Shown piece after piece: positions 23,613 to 34,376 of a stretch of DNA of 64,000 nucleotides. Location: positions 417,534,757-417,598,756 of the forward strand of contig NC_081415.1 of NCBI RefSeq assembly GCF_030272615.1, given 5' to 3'. A program made the position numbers and the translations under genes. The notes beneath the pieces are model-generated. The model was not told where the DNA came from and searched no databases. It was given only the letters and a program-made list of their open reading frames with translations. The DNA comes from Cryptomeria japonica (taxonomy: Eukaryota > Streptophyta > Pinopsida > Cupressales > Cupressaceae). Every line of letters starts with the position of its first letter. Position 1 is the first letter of the stretch.

Positions 23613-24755
23613 TGTATACATATAAAATGGCTATGAGCAATTAAATAAATATTTTATATTTATTTAATAATTATTCTTCTATTAAATAGCTAATTTGAAA
23701 AGATTAATTTATTTAATTCATTTCGTGTCTTTCTATTAATTAATTTAATTGAAATATTTTATTAATTAATTCATCTATCCTATTATTGTAAATAATTAAA
23801 TATCTAATGTTTAATTATCTCCTCTAATCAATTAAATATCTAATATTTAATGGTTATTCTCCTATCCTATAGTCTAAAATGTTAAATAATTTCTAAAATT
23901 ATTTAATCTCTTTTCCAAACTCATCCTTCCATCTCCACTTCATCTTCCCTTTGCCAACTCATCTAACATGTGGCCAAGGAAATTAATATTTCTTAAATAT
24001 TAATTCATCATTTATCTTCAACCTCCAAATTCAATGAATATTGTGTACATACACATATTTCATAACCATCTTCTATATTCTCTCCAACACCCCCTACATC
24101 TTAGGAAGGACTTGAGTCCACTTGTCCTCTCATGCCTAAATCTTCTCCAACCATCCCTAGATTCCCTCAATCAGCAACTCAATTAAGGTGATATGAGTGA
24201 CACTTGTCTTCTCCTTCCCCCTTTCTCTCAACCTTCACCTTTGCTCACAACCATCCAAAACTGCAGATTTGATCATGACCATTGATCTAAGACACATCAT
24301 CTTATCCTCTCAAGGTCTATAAAATCAAGAGCTTCAGTTGAGAGAGAGTTAGACTTCAAGTCCATTTTCAAGAAAATCATTTGTAAAACTTATGAATCCG
24401 TAAGTTTTAAACCTTGAAGCAAATAGCAATTATCATATAGCATAATCATTTTAGCATAATCATGTAGTATTGAATATCATAGCATTTGTTAACTACCAGT
24501 TATCATTTCATTCTTCATATGCCATCTTGGAAGCTATCTATGCATTGTCTAAGAGCACACCATCTGCAACCAGGAACAATGGAGTTAGGACACGATGGGA
24601 CATAAACCATGAAGGTAATATTAGTATTTTTATTTCATATGTATTTCATGTAGTTTCATTGGTTGAGTTTGGATTTCCTGTGGCATTTCCATTGGTATTT
24701 TGTGAAACTAACTTGTTGCAGGTATCATTTTGAGGATGAAATTCAAGTTGACACA
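23613..24755 (+). repeat. E1 3' LTR
   Basis: 1143 bp, TGTATACA to GACACA, collinear with 8145-9312. Differences are scattered substitutions and an AT-rich gap of about 38 bp, so the insertion is not recent. Its TATA box is CTATAAAAT at 24317-24325. Confidence 0.92.
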
Positions 24756-25305
24756 ACTAGTTTATTTACTATCACTTTTTATATACTCTAGAAGTGAGAA
24801 CGGTTCACTTAACACTTGTAAGTGGCTAGAGGGATCTTGCTTTTTACACAAGTTTTGCATCCTATTGTCAGAGCTTCACATGGCTGATGTCATGGAATTT
24901 TTAGATAGGGTTGCATCCTACCGTTAGATCTTAACATGGTTGAATTCACAACACAGACAAACCCTTGTGCTAGTTGTATGCAAGGAATTACATCCCTAAC
25001 CTTAAAACATATTTATCTAATTTACAAGGAGGAATATCAAACCATATGGTTGACAGTGTTAGTCCTCGCTTAATTACAAGACAAACTAATATTATCTAGA
25101 TTATTAAACTTCCTAACATATATTATTCATAACACTTATTATATATATTTCTGTACAACAAATCTCATTTTGTTGTTATATTATCATCCCGTGTCTAATG
25201 TCAAGTCGAACACCATTCTAAAATATGCCATCATCCAATGTCAAGATTAAAATGGAGTCTTGGTAAATTGAAGACATTGTCAAACTCCATAACATACTTA
25301 TATTT
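24756..25305. other. Non-coding stretch right of E1
   Basis: Begins with the right target-site copy ACTAG. No coding region can be supported; the short plus-strand frames are not gene-like. It is the continuation of the sequence left of 8145 and probably the 3' end of the old minus-strand element that follows. Confidence 0.4.
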
Positions 25306-26300
25306 TCAAGTATGTTTCAATTTATTGGAGAGAAGTGATCTTGTCTCTATATGATACCAATCACCTTTAATATGGGTATATTTGTGCTTGATTATCCATT
25401 CCAATTGGCTTCTAGGAAAATGTACAACATGATAAATATTATCTAGGAGGACTATATTAGACTTATATGTAGCTAACTGGGATAATAGTATTTTAAATGA
25501 AGGACTAAACATATTGGTCAAATCATCATCATTATGGTATCCTAATTGGAAATGTCTTGTAATATCTCTTCACTTGAATATTATATGAGCTTGTTTGTAT
25601 TGTCTTGCTAGTGCCTTTAAAACAACCAATTTCCCTTTAGTGAGATGTGGAGACAATATGTGTATCTCTTTTATACCTGAGACTGTATGCAAGTCACCCC
25701 ATCTATCATATCCGAATACTAGAATAGGATTGTCAAAGAAATACCTTTCTAATATATTTCTTTGGCATTTCGTAGGCAACTCTTTAATTTGTCGAATGGT
25801 TGAAAATTTTGGAGGTTCAGAAAGAAGATTTCCATCTACATCAATTCTACTAATGACATTGATACCAACCAAATCTTGGTTAAAATCAACAAATTTAGCC
25901 TCCAAATTATTTCCTAAAATAACACCAATCTGAGTAAAAGAAACCATTTGAAACTAGCTCAAAAAATCCCATCCTAGGAGAATATTAGTTTTGATGTCAT
26001 CATCTTCCCAAAATGAACAAGAATAACTAAGTTTTGCTATATTTACCGAGTTTCCACATGCTTTTCTTTCTAACATTTTCTTGGCTCCTATTCCTTGAAT
26101 AAAGATATTTTGAGATTGCTAATAATAAGATGGAAAAATATATTCTTTGGAAACGCTAATTCCACATCCTGATCTAGAAGAGCAGAAATTCGTTTATCAT
26201 CTTCTCCTAGTGTGACAAGAATTATGGGATTTCTAGGGTTTTTATTGGGATCCTTTACAACATCATACCTTTTTTCCATTTTGCATAATTGCTCCTCCAA
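25306..26300 (-). pseudogene. Old minus-strand retroelement: protease-like segment and unknown C-terminal part
   Basis: Minus-strand frame 26300 to 26088 contains NPIILVTLG then SALLDQDVE. In another frame, about 26095-25940, there is GIGAKKM and NILLGWDFL. Together these resemble the active-site strand and the ILLG strand of a retroviral-type aspartic protease, with the catalytic DSG/DTG eroded to DQD. Open pieces 25947-25570 and 25521-25306 follow, with no recognised domain (FGYDRWGDLH, HFPRSQLEW). No RT is visible. It might be a pararetrovirus-like or LTR element; the evidence does not decide. Confidence 0.45.
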
Positions 26301-26513
26301 TCCTGAAAATATTTCCTAGTTGTTAGTTTGCTACAAAATTTCATCCATCTATGCTATGACTTCTTTGTTCTCAAAAGATTCTTCATCAATTTTTGCAAAA
26401 TTATCTTCCAGTAAATCTTTTGAATAATCAAGAAGGCTTTGACCATAGTCATTTTAAAGAATCTCCTTACTATTTTTACAATATTGATCAAGCATCCATT
26501 CACTATTATTTAT

Positions 26514-26822
26514 TTATTCTATGTATAAATATTTAGGAAGAATGGATTGATGCACTATATTCATTACACTTTCTTCATCTTCAATCATTCTTGTTGGACT
26601 ATCTCCATTATCCTCTTCTTTTGTTGTTATGTTATGTTGAGAATTTTTGCGAATTTCTATTTCTTGAAAAATATTTTTATCATGAATGCTTTGATAACAT
26701 GTTATCTCAAAACTACTGATATAAGCATCTCGAGTTACTTCTATAATGAGAAAATCACTCATTATAACATCAAAGCCAACAAAACATGTTTTATAATCTA
26801 TCAGATCATTAAGGCTACACAT
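26514..26822 (-). pseudogene. Old minus-strand retroelement: acidic linker
   Basis: 102 codons open on the minus strand, in the same frame as 26300-26088 further downstream, with stops in between. Acidic and low in complexity, with no motif. It was separated from the upstream coding part (29008-28790) by the insertion at 26826-28798. Confidence 0.4.
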
Positions 26823-26825
26823 GCT
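26819..26825. repeat. Target-site duplication ACATGCT, left copy
   Basis: ACATGCT occurs at 26819-26825 and again at 28799-28805, exactly bracketing the inserted block. The match extends to 10 of 11 bases (ACATGCTTTCT and ACATGCTATCT). Confidence 0.6.
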
Positions 26826-28798
26826 TTCTGGGTTTTTGTTTTAGTTCTGAAAAGCTCTTTGTTTTACCAGTTCTATAAACTTCAAAATTTGGCTATGAGA
26901 AACGACACCATGGGCGGAAATAGGAGACGATATGAGCCAAGTAGTTGCAAGGAGTGGAAATAGAAAGAAGAGGTGTGGGAAATTTTGTAGAAGGGTAGTC
27001 TTTTGAGCTTCATAGAGAGAATCCACAGTCGTGATGGAAAGGTAACTAGCCTCTTCTGCAAAAATTGGAAGAAGGGCATGCTAAAAATGGGTGACCAAAT
27101 GGTGGAAATTGATGAAGAATTAATAGCCAAAGCTATAGCCTCAACAGGGAGGGCTGCAACTTCTACAGAGACAGGAAGGTCAGCAAGGAAGCCATCGAAA
27201 GGTACCCGGTTACAGAGAAAGAGAAAAAAAAACTAGTAAAGTTGAGCAAAACCTATTACCCGCCTAGGGCTTTTGCAAAACCTTGGTGAGAAATTCTCTT
27301 TGTTTTAATGTGGTATATAACTCTAGATGGTAGGTTTACGAAAGTCTATGGGTATCACTTTGTTCTGTTAAACCATTTTAGGCATAATGATAAGGTAAAT
27401 TTTCCTTACTTCTTGCTCTGCTCAATGAATGCCTCCCTAAAATCCTACAAAGAAAATCCTTGGGGTGATACCGCAATGCACCAAGGTCTTATGGTCCTCA
27501 TTTATGACCATTTAAAGGCCAGTCAAATGAATTGAAAGCATCTCTCTGTGGACTCTGAGGAAGATATGTCTGATTCTGATTTTTCAGAGGAGGAGGAATC
27601 AGACAATGATTCCTCGACTGATAATAAGTATAGCTCTGATGATTCAAAGTATGAGAGTAGTAAGAAGAGGAAATCAAGACCCTCTTCTTCTAAGAGAAAA
27701 AAACATCAAAGAAAACCCTTGATCAGTATCTCTTCGGAAGAAGAGTACTCTGATTTCTCTAAAGAGAAGAAGAACCCTAAGGGGTTGTTGAAGAAGAAAA
27801 GTAAAAACCATGCCCAGACCCAGAAAAAGCATAAGAAAATAGAGGAGACTGGCAAGGAACCAGAGGAGACTGGCAAGGAACCAGAAGATGACAAGCAAAC
27901 TAGGATCCTGGAAGCCAAGCACAACTTGGAAATGGAGACAATGGAGGAGACTCTTAGGGCCGCTAACACTATTTCCACCCTCCATATTCCTAAAAACAAA
28001 TAGGTAACCCCTAGAAAAGTAACTCCCTCCTCTGGCCCTCCTCCTGAGGCCTTGAATGGTTTTATGAAAACTATGGAATGGCTTATTGATGGGTATAAGA
28101 AAGCAGCGGATGAGTATAAAAAACTTTGCAATAGAGTCTTGATTCTGGAGACCATTAACATTGGTGAGGGGAATACAATGGCCGATTATATCGAGGATCT
28201 AAAAAACACTATTGCTAATGCAGAAGACATCAGAGATGCTTTTAACCCCAGGTTTGAGAAGATTGAAAAGGAGATGCTGGATAGAAAAACCCTGGTGGAA
28301 ACTAGTGAAAAAATGCTCTCAAACACAGTCATCAAAGTGGAAAAGATTGAGGAGTGCCTTAAGAATATTGTGGAGCAGAGCTCAGCATTCTGAAAATCTC
28401 AGCCAACAATACCCATACCCTCATCAGCAAGCTTGATGATGAGAAGGAAATCTAGGAAATTGACCTGGACGCTGAAGGAACAAGGGAAGCCCAAGGTCCC
28501 AGAACCCACACCAAAGGCAAGAGGAAGGAAAAGAAAGTGAATAAGGATCTGGAGGAGCTGAAAGTAGTTGGGGTGACCTATGATGAGCTGGTGATAAAAG
28601 TAGAGGATCTACTAAAGAAAATTGCTATGTAGTGTCTCCTTGGTCTCTTTGTTGTGTTTTGTTGGTTTGTTGTTCTTTCTGTTCATTGGTCTTTTGGCCA
28701 GTCGTTTTGTATGTGGACTTTTATTCCTTTTGCTACTTTCTATCTTTCTATGATGTAATGGTTTCGGGTCCTTAAAACCTATTTTTCAATCAATCAGA
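26826..28798 (+). mobile_element. 1.97-kb insertion of the coiled-coil family (copy 2)
   Basis: This block interrupts the minus-strand frame of the older retroelement and is flanked by a 7-bp (possibly 11-bp) duplication. It has no terminal inverted repeats and no LTRs. It carries a plus-strand coding region and ends TTTTTCAATCAATCAG, a short simple-repeat-like tail. That pattern suggests a non-LTR retroposon or a retroposed gene. The 3' region GGTTTCGGGTCC...CTATTTTTC matches the 3' end of copy 1 (3585-4560). Confidence 0.55.
26895..28632 (+). pseudogene. Unrecognised protein: globular N-part, acidic/Lys-rich middle, coiled-coil C-part (broken)
   Basis: ATG at 26895 leads a frame with stops at 26961 and near 26995, open again from 27003 to 27236 (SFIERIHSRDGKV, CKNWKKGML). 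After a frameshift, 27308-27535 holds ITLDGRFTKVYGYHFVLLNH. Then 27548-28003 is Ser/Asp/Glu-rich turning to Lys-rich, with a duplicated EETGKEPE. 28052-28393 is a predicted coiled coil, and another frameshift leads to the C terminus at TAG 28630-28632. I do not recognise the family by name. About 560 codons in total. The C-terminal half matches 4204-3761 on the minus strand. Confidence 0.5.
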
Positions 28799-29608
28799 AC
28801 ATGCTATCTCAAAAGGCATTCCTTGAGAATGGTAATAATCGAACTCATTAGCCTCATTTGAAACTATTTCTTCATAAATATCTTTATATTTGCAATTTTT
28901 TGAAGAACTTGCTTCATTAGGATCAGAAGATATAAAGCACATTGAGTATTCACATATTGGTTCATGGCTTCTATCTTCAATTTGTTCTTTAAAATAAATA
29001 GGTACCACCTTTTAATCCTTATCTATGATGTTTTTTGAACTAGACTCTTTACTATCCAAATGTAGAAGACTTTTGTTTGACACCTCTTCTTGAGAGCATT
29101 TTTTCTTTCCTTTTATCTTTTCCAAGATTTTCTTTGCCCTTGTAACATGAGAATCTTCTTCATTTTGCAAAAGATTAGTTTTTTCTTTCATCATCCATTT
29201 ATTTATTTCTTTTTCAATGTAATCTTTTTCTTTATTGAGTTCTCTCTTTTGCAAATATTTTCCTTTTTGAATTCTTTTGGTTACTGTGTTTTCTTCATAT
29301 CTTTAGGATTTTCTATTTATCTCTCTTCCTAATTCCCATATTACTTCTTCAAGGTCTTCTTTTAAAATCCTTATATAATCTTCTACACATCTATCATATT
29401 TCTCATATGTAATCTTTCTCTTCTTTTTACAAAGTCCATTTTTAACATTAACAAAATTTTGCACAAAAGACTTTTCTTCTTTCCTACATTTTGGAACTTC
29501 CAAATTTAACTCATTCTGCCTAATATTATTTTTTGCACAAGCTTTCTTTTCATTCTTTATATCTTTCAAAATTCTATTTCCATTTGTAACTAATTTCTTT
29601 TCATTCAT
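28790..29608 (-). pseudogene. Old minus-strand retroelement: basic coiled-coil N-terminal part
   Basis: Three open pieces in one minus-strand frame (29608-29303, 29254-29012, 29008-28790) are separated by single stops. They are very rich in Lys, Glu and Asn with heptad-like stretches (KKILEKIKGKKK, ILKEDLEEVIWEL). This could be a nucleocapsid or gag-linker region, but no capsid or zinc-knuckle motif is seen. The frame runs into the insertion at 28798. Confidence 0.4.
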
Positions 29609-29935
29609 TGTATTATTCTTACCCTTTGAACTACTATGCTAGATATGCTAATATCTAAACTCTTATGACCTGCCATCTCTTAAAATATATTAGAAATATT
29701 TTAGATCTTACTCAAAATTTCAATCCGCGTTTGCTGCTACAATTTCCCAGCTTACGGCTGCCCTTCACAACACCTCCTTGTGTTCAACAATGGGTCTTAC
29801 TTTTGCGGGGTCTACTTCTACTTGAATACTTAGCCTCAACCTTTCAAACATCAAACTCTCTCAATATTTCTAAAAATGACACAATGACAAGAGACAAATA
29901 GAGACAATGCTAGAATACACAATGCAAAATATTTT
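29609..29935. other. Non-coding flank left of E2
   Basis: No supportable gene. It ends at ATTTT, which would be the left target-site copy of E2; the right copy is outside the window. Confidence 0.4.
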
Positions 29936-31559
29936 TGTAGACACCTAAAAGTTGCACAACAAATTCAGTGAATTTTATTCATTTAATTATCCCTAATTCT
30001 TCCAATTAATTACATTAAGATTTAATTAATACCCCTATTCTTCTAATTAGCCTATTAATCAAATTAGATATTTTATTAATATTTACCTTCTTCTGTCTAA
30101 GCCGTTTAATTAAATACCCTCTCTAGCCATTTTAATTAAATTCATATTTAATTAAAAATCTGCATTTATCCCCTTTCCCCTTTTAATTAAATCCACATTT
30201 AATTAAAAGCCCCTTTACATATTAATAAATTAAAATTTATTTATAAATCCCCCCACTTGCAAAAATTCAAAATTCACATTTAAATAAATCAACATTTATT
30301 TAAATCTATCAAATGCAAGTTGCAACCAACAATTGAAATAAAATAAAAAAGTATTTTAATTAAATCCTATTTTCACTCACCCACTTGTAAAATCCTACAT
30401 CTCCCACTTGCCTCCTAATTATCCTTCTAGAAGCCTCCTAATCCCATCCTAATCATGTCTAATCTCCTAATCACGTCATTTCCCTAAATTTGAGGAGGTC
30501 ACTTCTCAAATTTGAAAGAAAGTCTTCTAAATGCATTAAAGGCTTCATTTCTTCAGCAAGTTAGCTTGTTGAGTTCCCCAAATTTGGAAGGACTCTTACA
30601 AATTTGTCCCGTAAAGTCCTATTAACCATTAATGGTTAATTCAACATCCCCTCATGGTTAGAGACTTTCTCTCTAACTTAACCCTCATCTAACCCAAGGG
30701 TCTCATCAAGCACTCATGGCTTTGACCCTAGTTATCCTATTAAGCCTTTCACAAGAGTTTACCCCTTGGGTAAAGGCTTTATCCATTGGTTATCCATTAA
30801 CCCAACCATAACCTTACCTCCTAAGGTAACCACCATGTCTCCTCAGGCATTTAATGCCTCTTACATCTCCTCTCAATCTCTCTCAAGATGACATCCATCA
30901 ACTTGGGATTGGGTTGAATCCCTCACATGGATTGACAACTTTCAATCCTAGCCCTTGTTGAGATTGTTCAATCTCAACCATCCATTTCTCTATTTTCCCT
31001 ATAAATAGAGTCCATTCCTTCTTCAAAAGAATCCAATCTCTTTGTGCATCTAAATTATAGTCATTTTGTAGGTTTAGGAGTTCTTTCAAGTCATCTTCAA
31101 GCATTAGCATTAGCATTATAACATTTAGCATTTTCATCATGTTTTGGGACATCATCTAGTTTAAATGCATATCTTTTATAGATTAATTAACCCATCTAGT
31201 ATCATTTAATTTTTAATTTGGAATCAATAAAGTTTCATTATCTTCATCATCTTGAGCATTTAGTCTTGCATCTTGCATCGTAGCTCTCATCCATCATCTT
31301 AGAATTCATTGGGATCTTAGTTGCATCCATTTTGATTCTAGAATCATTTAAATCTCATTCTCTAGGTTGTCATCCAAGAGATCAAGGGCTCTTCCAAGTG
31401 AGGGCCACCTTGAATCTTGAGTATCTTTAGAGATAGAGGATCATGGAACTATTTTAAAGAGTTTAGATTCACTAACTTGTTTTGTTGATTTCTAACCTCT
31501 AATGCAATGTTCCATGTGTGTGTTTGAGTTGTTTTATTTGTGATGTAGGTTGATCCCAC
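29936..31559 (+). repeat. E2 5' LTR
   Basis: About 1624 bp, starting TGTAGACACC. The start matches 63537 onward, and the first 460 bp are collinear with it. AT-rich runs of TTTAATTAAAT fill the first third. The right end (CCCACA) is placed by analogy with E1 because the 3' LTR end is outside the window. Confidence 0.82.
31000..31008 (+). promoter_or_regulatory. TATA box of E2 5' LTR
   Basis: TATAAATAG in the context TTCCCTATAAATAGAGTCC. Position within the LTR is comparable to the E1 TATA box. Likely the core promoter for the E2 genomic RNA. Confidence 0.6.
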
Positions 31560-31632
31560 ATTTATAGCACACAATTTCTATTATGCTTCAAAGAGGATAC
31601 AATGATGATAAAGGTATTATAATATTACCCAA

Positions 31633-31644
31633 GCTCTGATACCA
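31633..31644 (-). other. tRNA-Met-type primer-binding site, minus strand
   Basis: Read on the minus strand TGGTATCAGAGC, a perfect match to the usual plant initiator-tRNA primer site. It is isolated from any recognisable internal domain. Confidence 0.65.
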
Positions 31645-31871
31645 ATTTACATGTTCTGAATTGATTCGTCTTATGTGTAAAAAAAAACCCAAATTGTGCA
31701 TTGACTGAAACATCAAAGGCCCCACCTCAACAAATTGCCCCTAGAATATCCCCTACCTAACATAGTGGTAGCACGACATCCAAACACATGACCACCTTCA
31801 TAACCAACATGAATTAGAATATAAATTACAATTGGAATTCTAGATGCAAATGGAATCTAGATTGGAATTTA

Positions 31872-32088
31872 CATACACACACACACACATGCATATGTGT
31901 TTGGTATATATCTGTTTGTGTGTATATATACATACATACATACATACATATATGTATGTGTATGTGTATGTGTGTGTGTGTATATATATGTATATGTATA
32001 TGTATGTATGTATATATATATGTATATATGTATTTATATATGTATATATAGGTATGTATGTATGTATGTATGTATGTATGTATGTATG

Positions 32089-32118
<30 letters not shown>
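31872..32118. repeat. Compound microsatellite (AC)n, (GTAT)n, (TG)n, (TATG)n
   Basis: Starts with (AC)n near 31874, passes through mixed TATG/TG/TA repeats, and ends with about 17 uninterrupted GTAT units from about 32051. Open frames on both strands of this stretch are repeat artefacts. Confidence 0.95.
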
Positions 32119-32119
<1 letters not shown>

Positions 32120-32839
32120 TTTGCCACTACAATAGAATCAACAGTTTAGAGTCAAACAATGATGATGATATTTCCAAATGTAATTGAAGTTAATGACCAA
32201 TTTGTAAAGAATTAGAAATGATGATTTCCAATTCTGATTCCATAGAATCAACTAATTACAGATTCACATGTGATTATGCTACAATTCCAAAACAAAATTC
32301 CAAAAATAGATCCCGTGAATATCAAAATCAAAAGAAAATAAGCTAAGATCGAGAGATGTAAACAAGCACAAATACATTGGGAGAAAACAAGAATATATGA
32401 AACCTAGGAAATTGAGAAGAAAAAGGCATGATGGAATGAAAAAGTTGAAGTCCCCAAAAGGATAATATTAGAAAAAACGAAAGGAAGACTAAAAATCCAG
32501 CACAAAAATCTGAAAACAAATCTTGACTAAATCCAATTTGAGATTTGTGTGGACAATTGATCGAAACATTATCAATCCACATCATCTTTAGGTAAATGTG
32601 CAGAAAAAGAAAGGGAATGAATGTATGTATATAAACTCAAAAGAAACAAGTAGAGAAAACAAACATAAGATAAAGTAGGGGTAACTATGAAGAAGACCAT
32701 AACATAGAAATGATAGAAGTATTTGGGGTGAAGTGCATATGTGCATCACAAGAGGTAACTAATAAGACCCTGAAGAACAGGTAGAAAGACTGTTTCAGAA
32801 AGCAGAGGAGAAGGAGAAAATGATAGTAGTCAAGATTTT

Positions 32840-33070
32840 GGGAGACTCTTTTTTGCAAGGTAAAAAGAACAGCAAATCAAACATTTACTTTCTTGCAAAG
32901 TTGGGATTCACACCTCAAATTTTGGGCTCTAAAAAGAACAACAATCTTTCATTTTCTTGCAAAGGTAAAAAGCACAATCAATCTTATTTTTGCAAGTTAA
33001 AAAGAACAATCAACTTTTCCATTCTTACAAAGCAAGTTACTTTCAAGCAAAACATGTTTTTATTTCATTG
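32840..33070 (+). repeat. Degenerate repeat in E2 leader (TTGCAAGGTAAAAAGAACA)
   Basis: Four to five loose copies of TTGCAA(A/-)G(G)TAAAAAG(A/C)ACAATCAA, for example near 32850, 32930, 32955 and 32985. They sit where E1 has its TTAGCGCATATG array, but the motif is different. Confidence 0.6.
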
Positions 33071-33109
33071 ACCAGGATTTCCATTTCCTAGTTAAAAAAT
33101 TAGTTGCTA

Positions 33110-33370
33110 TGAAGGATTAAAAATAACACCGTGCTTGTTGAATAAAGGATAGAAAAACATTGCTTTGGAAGGATAAAAAGAATGCTTGGATTCTGTGTCT
33201 CGAAAGTGGTAAGCATATGCTCTCCCCTTTATTGGGTGATCAAAAGGCCAAACCCACTCTTTTATGCTTTATTTTACTTCAAGCATTTTACATCCTTTAG
33301 AGTGCTTTCCTTACTGAAGCCTTGAGGGGGCTAGTGAGAAGGGTACAACCCAAGTGAGTATGGCTAAAGA
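33110..33370 (+). other. Conserved leader block of E2
   Basis: Matches E1 leader 9960-10200: CTCGAAAGTGGTA, ATATGCTCTCCCC, CACTCTTTTATGCTTT, and TTGAGGGGGC at 33322-33331. Non-coding on both strands. Conservation between two distinct elements suggests an RNA function such as packaging, which is inference. Confidence 0.6.
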
Positions 33371-33419
33371 CAAGTAATCTAACTCACTATAATCAAATCA
33401 CCTTTTGAGATGAAAAACT

Positions 33420-33570
33420 CGAGGGATGAAGCATATTTGAGTTGTCTCATATCGAGCACTTTGTAGGGCCTTGATGTCTCAATAATGCTTGTGTGACTAC
33501 ATCTTGTTTGATACTTTGTTGGGCTATAGGCCTCAATCCTACTTGCATGACTTCAAAGAATATCTTTGAA
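33420..33570 (+). repeat. Two-copy tandem duplication in E2 leader
   Basis: CACTTTGTAGGGCCTTGATG then CTCAATAATGCTTGTGTGACT is followed about 62 bp later by CTTTGTTGGGCTATAGGCCT then CAATCCTACTTGCATGACTT. The copies are diverged. Confidence 0.55.
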
Positions 33571-34376
33571 CTAAATCCTTATTATGAACTATCAAAGTAG
33601 AAAATTTGGAGCCGAGTCAGTTGCCATACATTGGAAATATCATAGTGCAAGGGCGGGGAAGAATCTACCCCCAAGATTACTCACCATATATCTCCCAAGA
33701 TAACTACCCAATTGTGAAGCAAGTCACTTTGGGTTAATTTGTGGAAAAAGGCAAAAAAATGGGCGCCCTCTAGGGGGTGACAAGGCTGTTTGAGCTGATG
33801 GAGTATCGAGACTAGTGGGCTATGATATTGGTGATGACCCTTGAATAAAGTGCCTATCTAATGTGTCTTTTATTGTAAATCAAACTAGTGATAACATCAG
33901 GGATTTGAAAACATCCTCACAAGAACATACACTCAATGTTTAGCATAGGGATGGTCATTTTTTTGTGTGTGATATGTCTTCTTTTCATGAACATTGAAAC
34001 ATCTTGCAAGTTAGAAATCAACCAATACAACAATCGGTTTTAAAAGAAAAGAGAAAAGAGAAACCTTACAAAGAAGAGAATTTCCAAATCCAACTAGCAC
34101 CTTGGGAAGGGGTATCGAATCTTCAACTATCTTAAAACATAAGATTTCATCCAACAAGATTAAGGAGTATCAAAAAGAGTGATCAAAGGTTCCATCATCC
34201 AACAAATCTTATCAAAACAATACCATGTTAGGTTCTCAAGTTGCCAAATTAAGTGTCTATATCGTGAAACTTGACTCATATCATTTGACACACTTTGTCA
34301 TGGGGGTGAATCAAGCTAAATTTATACTTGAAAAGTAAGCTTGAGTATCCAAAATAAATTATCCATATCAACCATC
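33571..34376 (+). other. Rest of the E2 leader before the Copia insertion
   Basis: No gene is visible. It ends with CCATC (34372-34376), the left target-site copy of the Copia insertion. The E2 leader resumes at 41247. Confidence 0.55.

Larger units (their letters stand above)
8145..24755 (+). mobile_element. Element E1: Tat-type Ty3/Gypsy LTR retrotransposon with antisense PMD gene
   Basis: This is a complete element of about 16.6 kb. LTRs at 8145-9312 and 23613-24755 both start TGTATACA and end GACACA. They are followed and preceded by a tRNA-Lys primer site and a polypurine tract, and flanked by ACTAA and ACTAG. The internal order is gag, protease, G-patch-like segment, RT, degenerate RNase H, second RNase H, integrase, then an antisense gene. 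A second RNase H behind a catalytically dead first one is a known hallmark of the Tat lineage (Ogre/Retand-like). Stops and at least two frameshifts inactivate it. The 3' LTR lacks a segment of about 38 bp that is present near 8350-8390 in the 5' LTR. Confidence 0.9.
31560..32800 (-). other. Minus-strand LTR-like fragment with tRNA-Met primer site, at the start of the E2 leader
   Basis: TAGCACACA at about 31564 may be the eroded E2 primer site (E1 has TGGCACCCA). GCTCTGATACCA at 31633-31644 is the reverse complement of TGGTATCAGAGC, the common plant initiator-tRNA-Met primer site, so a minus-strand element fragment lies here with its LTR to the right. That LTR-like part holds a large microsatellite. 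No gag or pol of this fragment is present. Coordinates of the fragment are approximate. Confidence 0.45.

Noticed and set aside
25306-29608. Integrated pararetrovirus (Caulimoviridae-like) copy
   Set aside because: A protease-like motif alone is not enough; no movement protein, coat protein zinc finger or RT could be recognised.
31840-32187. Three overlapping open frames of 91-96 codons on both strands with Tyr/Val/Cys or Thr/His/Ile repeats
   Set aside because: They are translations of the GTAT/ATAC microsatellite; no start context or homology.
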